DNA from: Pelodera strongyloides
Taxonomy: Eukaryota > Nematoda > Chromadorea > Rhabditida > Rhabditidae
DNA: 64,000 nt
Assembly (NCBI GenBank): GCA_036852015.1
Contig: JAANDG010000006.1
Span: forward strand, 699,404 to 763,403
Direction of reading: 5' to 3'
How positions within the stretch are numbered: position 1 is the stretch's first letter; each line of letters begins with the position of its first letter. The notes beneath the pieces are model-generated. The model had not been told where the DNA came from and ran no database searches. It was given only the letters and a program-made list of their open reading frames with translations. The position numbers and the translations under genes are program-made. Shown piece by piece: positions 1-21,200 of the stretch.

Positions 1-441
1 AATTCATCGGCTCCAGCAGATACTACCGAACTCAAATTTTTCGCTCAACAGAATCCGGCCCTTGCTGAAGCACTGAATGCTCAGGCTCAGAGTACTCAGA
101 ACACTGCACTTGTTGGTGAGTCTGAGTTTATATACGAAACAGATTTTTCTACCTGTAATATTTTGAGACTGTTTTGTCACTGTTTTATTCGAAAATATTC
201 CCGACATGTTTGACTCACATTACGTGGTGAACTGCCTTACTGGAGTTTGTGCACTGTCAGGGTTGATCTCATCAAATTAACATAGATTATTCAGAACAAT
301 TACAAACGGAGAACTCTGTTGATTCGTTCAGCACGCCAGAAACACGTCGCGGAATCCAGGCGAAATATGTCAGTGAAATACTTGGTTTGATATGTGATAA
401 GCTTTCTCGAATGTTTTGACTGATGTATATCATAAATTTTA

Positions 442-482
<41 letters not shown>

Positions 483-2986
483 TATTTAACATTTTATTGT
501 GCTGGTTTGCTGAAGCATATGTAGTAATTTGCTTATTTAGGAGGAGTTTGAACGTGACGATGACGATACTCCTTCGGATGCCGGTTCGGACGGGGATGAT
601 TGGGGATCGAAGCGGAAACGTCGGAAGGGCGGACCCGTCAAGAAGAAGGCAGGCATCAAGGAGATGGTGGCTCCCAAGAAAGAGACGAGGCGGTCCGCGC
701 CCGCTCCAGCCCCTGCAGCGCCACCCGTTGCCGCGCCGTCGCCGCCCCCGCGGGGACATCCGTGCGATAGTGAGTGACCACCTCCCACACCCGTGATATA
801 ACATTACAGTACCTCCCGCGCCAAACACGCGGCTGGCCGCGTTACGCACTCCGTCGTCGCAGCTATGTGTTTGAGTTATTTTAAGCACTTTAAGAGTTCT
901 GAATAACGCGCAGTTATCACTTTCTATGTGCACACTCCACTCTTTTATGTGCACTAAATTGATTTAAAGGAGTTACAGTGCTGGTTAGACTTGGTTTTTC
1001 GCCTAAGATTAAATCTTAGGCTCAGAGTCAAGGAAATGAGTCTAGATACCAAATTTCGCATGCACTTTAAATGCACGGTTTTTTTTGCAATAACATAGGG
1101 AAACAAGACACCCTCCAAAAATACAGTGTGCGAAGTGTGCATGCGATTTGGGGTCCTTGTCCCTTTGCTAACCGTTGTCCCTGCATGTCCTTTTCTGGTT
1201 GATGACGTGGTTGTTATTCAGAAGTGTCTTGTTTCTCGGAGTTCTCTTGCTCTATTTGTCTAAGCATGATCACAATTTCCGCTTGTTCCTTGTATTAAAT
1301 GGATAATGGAAATTAGTACCATTCCGTTGATGAGATTGCCTCCGGCTACAGGAAAGCTTCTAGTTTAGTATGAGTTGGTCGAACAAACTTCTGCACCTCT
1401 ATGGCTTATTGCTAAACGATTGAACTATAACCGTAAAAGGCTCGACTGTTAGACATCGAATCCTAATAGCTTCTTTACTTGTCACCACGAATACCAGCGC
1501 ATGAATGCTTTCGTATCTCTTCTGTAGATTCGTGCGACCTTTACCAAAAATTAATGGTGCCATGTATGCACTAAACTGTTTATTTACTTCTTCTACAGTA
1601 CCTTCGTAATTCTGTACTACATGACCTACTGTAGTCTAGTTAGCAGGCTTCGCATGCTTTAAATTTCGATTAGCCGTGTAGTTCTAAAGCGGTCTGCCCA
1701 GTGTCGGCCGGGAGTTACTTAATCCGGGAGGCGGTCTCGTCATCGGACATTTGTTTAAGGGTGACTGCGTAGGAATGCGAATGAGCAGACGCGTAGAGCG
1801 GCGCCTCCCTCGCATCTTCTTGGGAGTTGTTTTCTGACACCTAGTGTGCTGAAAATACTATAATCACTTTCGGAGTTCAATGCAGATCGCTTCAAAACGG
1901 AGCAAGTGTGAATATTTTAGAAAACTAACTGTTGTGTGTAGCACCACAATTTACGTAAACAATGCGACTATTATCTACCGCTGTAGTCGATAATGTCGTT
2001 TCAATTTTGTTATAGTATTGTAGAATTGTTTTCAGGCTGCTCGGCGAAGTACAAAAGCCGGGCGGGATTGATTCATCACAGAGCATTCTGGCATAATCAG
2101 TTCCCAAATCCTAATTCTCCGCACCCATCAAAATGTTAGTTTTTTTTACATTCTTGAATCGGAAACAAAATAGAATAGTCTATACGATGACCAACGAATA
2201 CTTACTAACAAGCATATGCTCTACCGAACAATTCCCACTTCACTATCAAATTATATTGCAGCTATCTCCCCCAGTGTCGACGTGTCAAACTTTTGTGATC
2301 TGTGTCTCGGTAACCGCTTCAAGAATCGTGATGGAGAGGCAGAGGACCTGGTCACGTGCCACGATTGTGGTCGTTCCGGTTAGTTTTTTCTAGGAGAAAC
2401 GAATATTGGCTATTCGAAGAGCCATGTTTATTTACAACAGCTAAAAAATTGCAAAGAGCTTAGTGCATTGATTTCAACGTTCTTCTTTATGTTTTGTTTC
2501 TTTCAGGTCATCCTTCGTGCCTTAAATTTACTCCCAACATGACCTTTTCAACTGCAAAATTCGGCTGGCAATGCATCGAGTGCAAGAGCTGTGCGATCTG
2601 CGGTACTTCGGAAAATGACGTGAGCGATTTTCTTCATTCCAATTTTAGTTCTGGTTTCTACACATCGCTGTCTTAGCAAAGCAACGGTCATTTATCGCAC
2701 TTTCTAACCCTTGTGTTTTCAAGTGATTTTGTCCAGATGATGGGCGAGTTTTACCCAAGCGTTTATGATGAAAATAGTCGAGCTGTAGAACATGATGCTT
2801 TAGTCTCCATTTATTTGCATTTCACTTCGTTTTCAGGACAAGCTGCTGTTCTGTGACGATTGTGACCGCGGTTTCCATATATATTGTCTGAATCCTCCTC
2901 TAAAGAGTGCTCCAGAAAATGAGTGGAGCTGTCATATGTGTCAGAGCCAATTTGGAGAGAAGGCTTCAGCACCCACCAAGCCTTAG
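1..2986 (+). CDS. d4/DPF family protein (BAF45-type SWI/SNF subunit), 5' end outside window
   Basis: Chromatin reader of the BAF (SWI/SNF) remodelling complex; its paired PHD fingers bind modified histone H3 tails. Exons read by splice sites and phase: 1-115, 295-368, 541-769, 2262-2378, 2507-2619, 2837-2986 (TAG stop). The third exon encodes an acidic then Lys/Arg-rich linker ([10 protein letters not shown]) and an Ala/Pro stretch. The last three exons encode the tandem PHD module: CDLCLG and [12 protein letters not shown] for finger 1, [16 protein letters not shown] at the junction, and [19 protein letters not shown] with WSCHMC for finger 2. The spacing is that of DPF1/2/3 and Drosophila d4. 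The N-terminal requiem domain must lie upstream. The third intron is about 1.5 kb, and a (TA)n tract lies just before exon 3. DPF1/2/3 cannot be told apart, so no symbol is given. The family call is very secure. Confidence 0.93.
442..483. repeat. (TA)n microsatellite in d4 intron
   Basis: About 20 TA units lie in the intron that ends at the exon 541-769 acceptor. The tract lies close to the acceptor and is likely to vary in length. Confidence 0.95.
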
Positions 2987-4762
2987 TCACTCATCCTCAC
3001 CTCTTTGTTGTGCTAATTGTCAGATTATTCCAATGTACCGAAACCGATCTACCTCTCCTCTAACTCGGCAGTCACCTCCGTAATTTTGCAGTTCTTCGCT
3101 TGATTGTCTTATTGTCTCTCCAACTTTCAAATGTATAATTGAAGTATTTTATCATTTAGTTCACCCTATTTATTTAAATTGTTTGGCCTAATTTTGGTGT
3201 ATTCGCTTAATTTCAGTGTACACTGATGCCTACGTTTGATATTCGAGTTAACACCCGATCACACATAAGCTGTTGGTTTTCTTGTGTTTTATGTTTTTCA
3301 GTGATCTCAGCAATATTATTAAACCGTATTAATCAATGAAAACTATGATACGAAGAAGTGATATCTTTTGTTTCAACCAAATTGTCCTACTAATCAGTGT
3401 ATGCTTTGTTTTTATCATTTTTCTTTAACGCAGAACTGTGGCTTTCTCCTTGCAAACCAGTTATGGGTATTAATTATTCCTAATTGTCTCTTATGCTCTT
3501 CTGCGAACCACTTTCTCCCTTTCGCTTCTTCAATAAAAGTGTTTCTCACCATTGAATGCATCAATAACAACAACATATTTGATTTTTTTTTCTTTTACTT
3601 GAATTAATCCAGCCAATAATCAAACATAATACATTATCATAAAAGTTAGGCATTGAGGGGGGTGGTAATCTACAGGAAGAGTTGCATACAACTAATAAAT
3701 GACAACTCCGACGGTACACCGGAGAAAGAGAGATGTGTATAGCAGACCAATATCATGTCAGTAACTGTGTGCCAAATACTAAACTCACCTACAACGGCAC
3801 AGCCAACACAATGTAAACTGTTAGTAGACGAATAGGATATTAACCTAAGACGAACATAAAACTGTTAATATAACGAATATAAAGTTAGAAGATATATAGC
3901 AAAAATCAAACGGTTAAACAAACATCTAACGGAAACTACAAGCTTAAATAGGGGAACTTATGCAGCTGTCCAGCAAAGTAGGAAACAAAACAAAAAACGA
4001 TAGAACAATCATCTAAGTAAACCTACAAACTTAAACGCGATAAAACTGTGGGTGAAATATAAGGTGATAAACTGACTATAAATAAGCATAGAAAGCAATT
4101 AACAATCATAAATAAGAACGAGAAAACCAGCAAAAACAAATAAATAGAGCATCAATTAACCATTAACACATCGAAGAGAAACCACTTGAATGAAACACAA
4201 ATCAGGATGTTTTCTTGCGTTTACTGATGCAGTAAACCATTAGCTGCTCAAACGAACGGTCTGTATTAAGAATAAGCGACGAATAGGTTAATTTGTTCTC
4301 AAGGTCTTAGGGTAAAATAAGAACCAGATTAGCAAAATAATAGCCCGTGAAGTGTGAAACAAAAGTTAGCTTACTGTTAGTTTGCTAGCGTCATCATTTT
4401 CTTTTCAATATATCTTCAGTGCGCTCTGGTGAACTGCGAGCTTTCCGCTGCAACAATTAGCGGAAAATAAATGTAACTTAAAAAGACGCGTATTCACTTA
4501 AATCCCAATACAACCAGATTGTTAAGTTGAGAATCTAATCGCTGTCGACAGAAAAAGAGCGATGTGGGAGACAAACTGTTAATAGAAGTTAATAGAAATA
4601 AAATCACGAGGCGAAGCCGTTCCTGCTGTTCAGCCTTGTTAAAACATTGCGGTTCAACGGAGAACAATAATATACATGATCAAAGCTTTTCGCCAGAAGC
4701 GGAAAACTAACAACGACTGGACAATCCGGCAGGATAACATGGATGGCTTCGTTTAGAAGTAG
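2987..4762. other. Convergent intergenic region and 3' UTRs (d4 / USP7)
   Basis: No gene seen. The left part is T-rich and is the probable d4 3' UTR, with an AATAAA at 3532-3537. From about 3640 the plus strand becomes A-rich with many degenerate GTTAA/AAACTGTTAA words. This part is probably the USP7 3' UTR read on the other strand. Similar GTTAATACA words form a short tandem repeat in the last USP7 intron near 4905-4960. Confidence 0.6.
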
Positions 4763-13073
<8,311 letters not shown>

Positions 13074-16000
13074 CGCAGTTCGGGCTGTGGACCCGAGTGT
13101 TAGTAATGCGATGGCAGAGTAGAACGACCACTAAATATACACAATTTAAATAAATAATAAACACATGAACATCAAAAAGGGCCCGCAAAATTAAGAATAG
13201 AACAATAAATATATTTCAGCCAATAAATGTCCAGAAAGAACCTAGAAGGCTTCAAACAGTAAACTTCATGGAGAAGAGAAGAAGTTTATCAATTAGCAGC
13301 TATCAAAGATGCAACAAACTGTACGCACAAGCTCCCGTAAAAGTGCATCTAGATTGCATTTTTTTAAATGCGCGGCCCCGCAGCGATAACTACTGTAGCT
13401 CGCGCAAAAGTGCACCTAGTTCGCATTTTTTGGTGGGCATTTGAAAAATTTTCAAATGCGCACAAAGCTCGTAAATTGAGGATACAGGGGTATTGTTGTA
13501 AACAACCGAATATGGGTATTTATTTATTAAAAGGAGATATTTCACCGGGAACCTAACTTTTTGCGGGAATAAGCCAGAAGAGATTAAACTCTCTTTCCAT
13601 TTAAAGGTATACATACAGAAACTTGAAGAACATGAAAGCAATCACTACTTATTTCACAGTCTTCCGCATTTAGCGGATTTAAAAAAATGCGATATTGCGG
13701 GCTTTTGTTAGGGTGCACACACTTTACGATCAAAGGACGTAAAATAACCCAATCCGTACGACTTGGTTGTGGCTCAGTTTCATCTTACTTAGGTAGAGGG
13801 CATTTACAGAAAAAAAATAGAATACTTTTAAAAATAAGTTGTAGAAAATAGATTTTTTGAATCTAGTTCAATACTTCCAGTAAAAGGGCGGTATAAATGC
13901 GATATTGTGACATTTATAACGAAGCGTTCTTCAGTACAGTAAAGTTCATCGAATGTATTGATCGCTAAAATATGCTAAGAACATCATTACAACAGCGTTA
14001 ATGAAAATGGTCTACTTAAATTATAAGAAAAATATTGTGCGTAAATGGCAATGCGAAATAGCCAGGAAGCAAGAATTACGGTGAGGATTTCTATAGAAAC
14101 CGCAAGGATACAAGCACACAGTTAATAAGATAAAAAATATTGCGCAATACAGCACTTGGACAAAAAAATGAAGTGAAAATAAGGTATCTTTCGAAAATTT
14201 GCTGTGTTAGATAAATGCGGGAAATGCCGTTTGAGTGTGACTAGTGTCCCAGGGCAGGCAGAGAGCACAAATGCCTATGTTGGGAACCTCTGACCCCTTT
14301 GGATAGTCTTACACCTTATCCAGCGGTAAGGGGCCAGCAGTGCAGATGGAGACGCGTCGCCTCACCGCCTCTGGGTCACTCGCTGAGGTCCATAGCTCTT
14401 GTTGTCTTACCACTCTGGGCTCTCTGCTCTCTAATCAGTTCTTAACTCTGTTCCCAGGCATCGGATCATTGAATAATTACGTACATAGGTTACTGAGGAC
14501 CGTAGAGTCAGTTTCCTGGATCGATAAACATTTTTGATGATCGTTACATACCATAAAATCGATATTTAAAGTAGAGCAAGATTTAAACCCGTCCTAGGTC
14601 CCGCTTTGAAAGGCGACAGGTACGGTAGTTCTCATTCTGTAGCGTTTTGTCAAAAATGAGAGCAGATTATTTGGCAACCCGTTAGGGTGCATTCGCGACG
14701 AGACATTAAATATGAAAAGGCTGTTTAAGTTGAATCAGAGTGAATAATATTAAAGGATTTTTAATCTACATTAAATAGCAAACAAAAGCTCCATGACGTC
14801 ATCTGCGCAATAAGCTATTCCAATTGAGCAACAGTTTTATGAATTAATGAGGTGCATTGTACTGTATTTTGGTATTTTCACAAAGAAGCTTGAAATTCTT
14901 TTCAAATTAATTTTGAACTAAGCCGTTAATTTTTGTCTTGTTGAAGGTGAGTTGGTGCGCCAAATTTGAAGGATTTGCTATGTGAAAAATTTGAACAAAG
15001 TTATTGTGGTTCAGTGGTTTACCGAATATTGGATAAATATTTACTTGAGTCATTTGAGCAGCATTTTTTCGAAGTAATCTCTTTTGTTTCTCATCTCGAT
15101 GGGGCACCATAAAGTATCAAGTGTGTGTGTGGTATTTCTTGTATTCCTAGCGTATTATGTGGATCCATCATCATTGAGTTATCTTTCGTCCACTGCTGTG
15201 AAGCTGCAGTAGTTCATTTACTCTGTTATGTTTTTTTTGAATTGCAGGAGAGCGCATACGACACGCAACTGACAATGAGGTGAACTCGAACGGCCCTTGT
15301 GAACTCGATAAAACGGTTGTGATTGTTTGTTTTGTCATCTGTAGGGCTTACAATTACGTGTCCTCTTTTTTCATAAGCATGTTATGTATGTGTACTTCCG
15401 ATAGTAGTGTGGAGTGTCGCTTGAGAATCATTCTTTTCGAGGAATACAATACACAAATGTCCGTTGTTAAACATCTTTTCTAGAAGAATTAGCCGGAAAT
15501 GAGTTTCTACATTTCCGTTGAGTGTTTAACGACGGAACGTTTTTATTTTCTAGCATTTGCTGGTGATCATCAGATTTGGTTTAATATTATTGTTCTCCTG
15601 AGATTTGGTCCCGTGAAATACTAAACCAGAATAGGCCTATACATGTATAGTTGCATCCATATGCAGGCCCCCCTCCCCAATTTTTTTTGACAAAAGATGA
15701 CTAACCTCAATGTATACTGGCAAACCCAAACACTACTTAATTTACATAACTAGTTTAATATATTAATGACGTCAGCAAAGGATTCCGAAAAGATATGCAG
15801 AGCGTTTCATGACGAGAATTGCTTCAAAAATGTATATAGGTGTACTGTGAAGAAAGTTTGATAGCTTGAAATTACGTAAAAGCTAATTTTGAATTGTCCA
15901 GGCAGAACAATCAGCTCCTCTAACTTCAAGATTTCATACTCACTTCCGAGAACACAATCTCTCACAGAACTTCTTTCCATGAAAATAAATACAAGGCACC

Positions 16001-18284
16001 GTATATGGCTTTTCGGAGTTGGGATTTCATTTTCTGACCTCTTCTGCCGTCGTCATTATAAGTAACATAATTCTACTTTTCTGAAAATCGTTGGGTTTGG
16101 GTTTTTGTCATTTTCGACCGATGATTCCAAGATTTGTCCAAGTGCAAAAATTATTCCAAGTACAATTCGCTCCACTACCTGTCTAGGAACTGTGCCCCCA
16201 CTTATATGCCATATTCTTGCTTCTATGTATATTTTCGTGTAATTGAACTGGCATTAGCATTGTGGAGCAACATCCTTTTAAGAAGCTTCAGTTACGCTGG
16301 CCCTAAGACACTCAGTTATTTTTTATTATGTTACTTCAATTAGGCTGGTGGTCGAGCTATAAATGACTCCTTATTTCCCCCCCCCCGTTGTAAGCTTGTT
16401 GCGATATGTACATCCACAACATTCAGACACTCTTGAAGTAACTGGCGGTGTGAGAAGTATATATGGATGATTGCTTATTGTCAGTTGAATTGAAAAATGA
16501 ATAATTGAATAACACCGTAGCTTTCCGTTTTCTTGTAAAATAAAGTTTACTATTATATTATATTTTTTATGTTTTCGGGATGATGAATTGATCCTTAGTT
16601 ACAAAGAACATGAAAACTAGCTTGCAAGCGATGGATAACTTGCTCCCTTGTCCATGACTATCGTCGGCTATCACGTTCTTCACGGAACGTTGCATGCAGA
16701 GAATTTTCCGCTGGTGCGCCACGTTTTCTTGGCGAGATACAGTAAATGTTCATGTAGTTGGTACAGTAAACTTTCGATATAATCTATACCTGCATCTACG
16801 GAATCTTTACAGCTAAAATAGTATCGCGGAATTTCCTTATTTTTGTAATGGCGAGTTTTCTTTGCGCTTTTGCAGAAATAAGACAAACAATTGGTCAGTA
16901 TTACTTGGTATTCTATTCTAGTCGTAACCCGATTCATAAACATGTGCGTAAAATCGCGGACCAAACATCTACATATCTCCGGAGACTACCATCTCTGGAG
17001 GCGTGTTTCTGTGTATATATTCGGTGAAACTGTCGGTCATCAGGCTACGCGGACCTCTTCTAATCTACACACGGTATACCCTGTGTTCCTACAAGTCTTA
17101 TACCCACTGTGCATTTTGTCTCGGTCCCTGTAGATCCCTTATTTGTCGTCTTATGAGCTCTGGGCGGCTCTCCCCAGCAAAAGGGAACACATCAATGGCC
17201 GCGACCGGCGCGTCGCGGTTCCGTCCTCCAGTATGGCACGGGGAGCAGGGCAGGAAAAAACAACCTCTGCACCGCCTTACTCTACTCGTACCAACGGACC
17301 ATCCATTAAAACAGGTACACTTAATAGTTGTTTTTCAATTTATACTTAACTGTGTAGATTAAAAAAGGGGTAGCCTTCGGTTAGCCATAACTCTATGTGG
17401 TATATGCAGGACTTAGGGGTGTGTTTCTGTCCCGGACGCTATTCGCTGGTCACAAATTAACCATCGATCGTACAACTTGGCTAATAAGAACACTCTTCTT
17501 ACTGGATTTTGAATTCTCTATTCCGTACTAAACACCCCAACGTTCCGAACAATTTTTAATCATTTGTTGACTAGGCAATCTTTACGACAATCATTTTATG
17601 TATGTGTCGTGTTCGTTCTCCGAGCTATATGTGTAGTCCCTCATTACATTAAATGTCACATAGAAAATATGTTGTTTTTTTCATAGTCGCACTCAAGCGC
17701 GGTGTGTGGAAGGAGCTTTTCAATGTGTATCAGCATTATTAAAAGTTGAAAGATGCTACGAGCAAAATAGTATACCATTTTGTGTAAATACATTTCGAAA
17801 CAGACGCCTACATTCGACTCCTTTCCATGTTGAAGTTTGACCCTTGTGTCTCATCCCCGTACTTAACTGAAAGCTACGAATTAAAACTAATGTGGAAGTT
17901 AGCGCACCCGGTTCATCAATTTCGAAAATTCCCCCGTCTTCAATTTTTGGGCGTTTGTCTTAAAAACAGTAATAGGTTTTGTTATGCCAGTAATATATAT
18001 TCAAATTTACTCATTACTTCGGCCTTCGAACAAAGTGATTCACGAGGCCATGCATTTTTTGTCTCACATTATGTGCATGTCGCGTTTCCCAACTCATCAT
18101 GTGCCTTTTTTTCTTCGTACCATTTTACATTTATTTGTCATTTTCATAGAACTATTGATTTAACCACTACCACCTTGTTTCGCTTATGTTCTTTATGAAT
18201 TACTTCCAAGGATACAAATTAATACATCTCTCTTTCAGGATTAATTGTTATTGCTAACAAGGTATACATTGGTATTCGTGAACA
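13074..18284. other. Intergenic region between divergent USP7 and PWWP genes
   Basis: No conserved coding sequence recognised. It should hold the USP7 promoter (left) and the promoter and 5' UTR of the PWWP gene (right). A GC-richer stretch at about 17140-17314 ends in a good donor (ACAG|GTACAC) and could be a non-coding first exon joined to the acceptor at 18238, because the next exon has in-frame stops before its ATG. Near 13330-13460 there are two imperfect copies of an AAAAGTGCA-containing motif and an 11-bp-arm palindrome. A run of nine C's lies near 16378. Confidence 0.5.
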
Positions 18285-21200
18285 ATGGAGGACGGTTCGG
18301 TTCCTTCCGTCGTCCGTGTTATTCCGGAGAATACTAACACATATTCACTTATTCTCTCCAATGGCACAAGCCAACTGTTGGTCATAAACCAGGCGATTGC
18401 GTAAGTTACTTGCATTATGTTTAGTAGCCATAGCCATTTAACATTGATTTTTGGTGGAGACAAAACTCGACTGTGTAGGGGGACTAATTGGTTAGCCTGG
18501 CATGTTTTAGTGGACTCTTTAGAACTAGGCAGGACGTAAATTTGAACAGCGCGTGAACAAGACATGTCTTCCTGTTCTTATACAATAAAGTTTTTTTCAG
18601 GGCCGAACTTTACAGACATTCCTTGTTCAACGACGTATTGGTAAAACAGGAGGCGGATGCAGTGAAAGAAGTTGAAATGCAAAATGGTTGGTGTGCCGAC
18701 AACCACATATTATTAATTGCATTTTACGTTGTGCCGGTGTGGAATTTTGAGATGACCTGTGAAAAAAAACAAGTGTGACAAAAATTTTCTTCTAGGTGAA
18801 TCTCTGGTGTCTCGTAATATTGAGTCTGCCTGCTCGTCGAATGCAGATAACGTTGAAGTTGATTGTTCTTCTTCAGTAGCAAACTCGCCAGAGGTTTGTG
18901 ACATTTTCTGTTTATCGATGTCTACCAGACATTTGAGTAAAACTGAAAGAAGAGCCGATTTTGTAGCCATTTTCTCAGAACAATTTCCAAATTTAGACGC
19001 TGCCCATACAGAAGATAGTAATAAAGAAGACCCGAGCAGCTAGCGGTTATCAAATAGTCAAGGGCCAGGGATCTACCAATGGTGAGCGATATACCTTGCC
19101 CTCTTGTAACATTGATACCGAAACTTTGTACCGAAACATCGAAGCACACAAAAACCTAGTGTTGTGCAACTGGATGCGAATGTCGATGTTGTCCTACCCT
19201 ATGTCGGCAATGAGGCCAACGAGTCCCTGCGGAATCGGCGTTGTGTGCGTGGAATGACGAGTTTTCCCGTCTTGTCATATGATTGTATCTCTCCGCTGTT
19301 GCAGAATCATCTTCTGAACCCTCTGATGCGCCGTTGCCCCCGAGTGTCACCCTGGCAGCCACGTCCTCTAACGGTCAGTCAGTTTGTGAATCATTAAGGA
19401 AATTAAATGGTCTGCGTGCGCGGTAAACTAGCAAAACAAAGTATACAAAGTTTAATCATGAACGAATCATAACTTATCCCATTGCAGTATGGCTTTTCAG
19501 TTTCGCTAATGGAGCCGAGAAATCTGCGGAGATCAGGCCGTTCCGCTCGGCCGAGTACCACAATCTCTTCGTCTTCTCAGATTCAGAATCACGCGGTCCC
19601 GGAACCGACTGAGGATAATTTGACAAAGATTCGACGAGATGACACAGATTCACCAATAATTTCGTACATTCCTATCCAGGTTCGCCATCATGTGTTGACC
19701 ATACATACCTTAACATTATCTTCAAATTTACTTTTGCTCATAGATTTGTTTTAGAACGAAACGGAAGCACCTCCCGATCCTGCTGTAAACGACCCTAAAA
19801 CTGATGTCAGCAAACTCCATAAAAGAAATGAAAACGCCAAATCTGTTGTTAAAGTGGAGGTATACTTTATGTCTTGTCACATGTATCTTCTATTATTGAT
19901 CCATTACGTTATTCGGTGCAAGCTGTCGTTCGCGGTCACGTGTTTTAATAGAACTTTCCAATGATGATAGCGGCGTCCCTTTGTTCATCCGTGTGAGACC
20001 TCTCCATTCTATGCGGTGCTAACATGACATGACATATTTTAGGAGGAAACTGCGGACTCTGTCGGTATGGGCGGGCGGGCTGGAACCCGGTCTGCAACTT
20101 GCAGAAAGCGTAGTGAGACGCCTGTGCCGGACGAGATCCGAATGATTGGCCAGCGTCCGTTCCGACTGCCATCGGACGATGATTCGTCGACATCAACGTC
20201 GACGACGTCGACATCCACCGTCAGCGTGCCACCGGTTGTCGCGAGTCGATCCAGGTCTTTGCCAAAGAGATCACGAGTTATCACACCAAGTGATTATTCT
20301 AACCTCAGAAGAAGTCCCCGACTTTCATACCGCTTGTCTTCCACCCCGGAGCCGACTGTTAGGACGTCTAGAAAGATGGCTACTCATCGTACGTCAGACG
20401 CAGACGCCTCGCAGACTCCCCCCGCCGATGTGGTAACAAAACGTGAAGTGGGAACGACACCAGAGCCTGAAGAGCAGGGTACCCGGAGATCAAATGTGAG
20501 GACGCTGTCGAACACACCATCGAGACTCCCACAGAGAAGATCAGCGAGAAAGCGCCTGACTCCTGGCCCTTCTTCGTCTCCCACTGTCGAACCAATTGTG
20601 AAGAAGGCCGCAAAACAACCGAAGGTTATTTTTTCGACAGTTTCGCGTACATCATGTCTTGTAGCATTTTATTATTTGTATGCACATTGGCAATTATGGT
20701 AGCACACTGGCAACTATGTGACATTTTGTTTAAATTTTACTTGTTTGTTGCTGTATGTGGTGTTGTGAGTCATGAGACACTACAACTGTGATCATAGCAT
20801 GTATCGTATTTGTTATTTTGCAGGAAAAACAGTTCCGTCTCGAAAAGTTTATTGTCGACGGTTTGTGCACCACCTCAGTGGAAAATCAGATGATTGTCCT
20901 GAAGAGTACATCCCTGGATGGATATAAGCCGACTGCGGATGAGAGAGCACAAATGAACCAATTGTTGAAGAGTGCTCCGTACCAGAGAACGGTCAGTTAC
21001 CTCTGTCTAACATGCTGAACAGTTCTTTCATCGTTTTTTTTGGGAACGGAGGGAACAGTACTTTTTTGCGAAGAATTGAAACTATTAAACGTATAATACA
21101 AACCAAAAATGTTCAGGGCGACCAGGATAAGAAGTCGCGCAACAAGAAGGTGGCTTCCGATCAGATGATATTCCCCTATTCTCTTCATTTGCCGATTAGT

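Noticed and set aside
15250..15285. 36-nt micro-exon between good acceptor and donor (ESAYDTQLTMR)
   Set aside because: No partner exons in phase on either side; short splice-like pairs are expected by chance.
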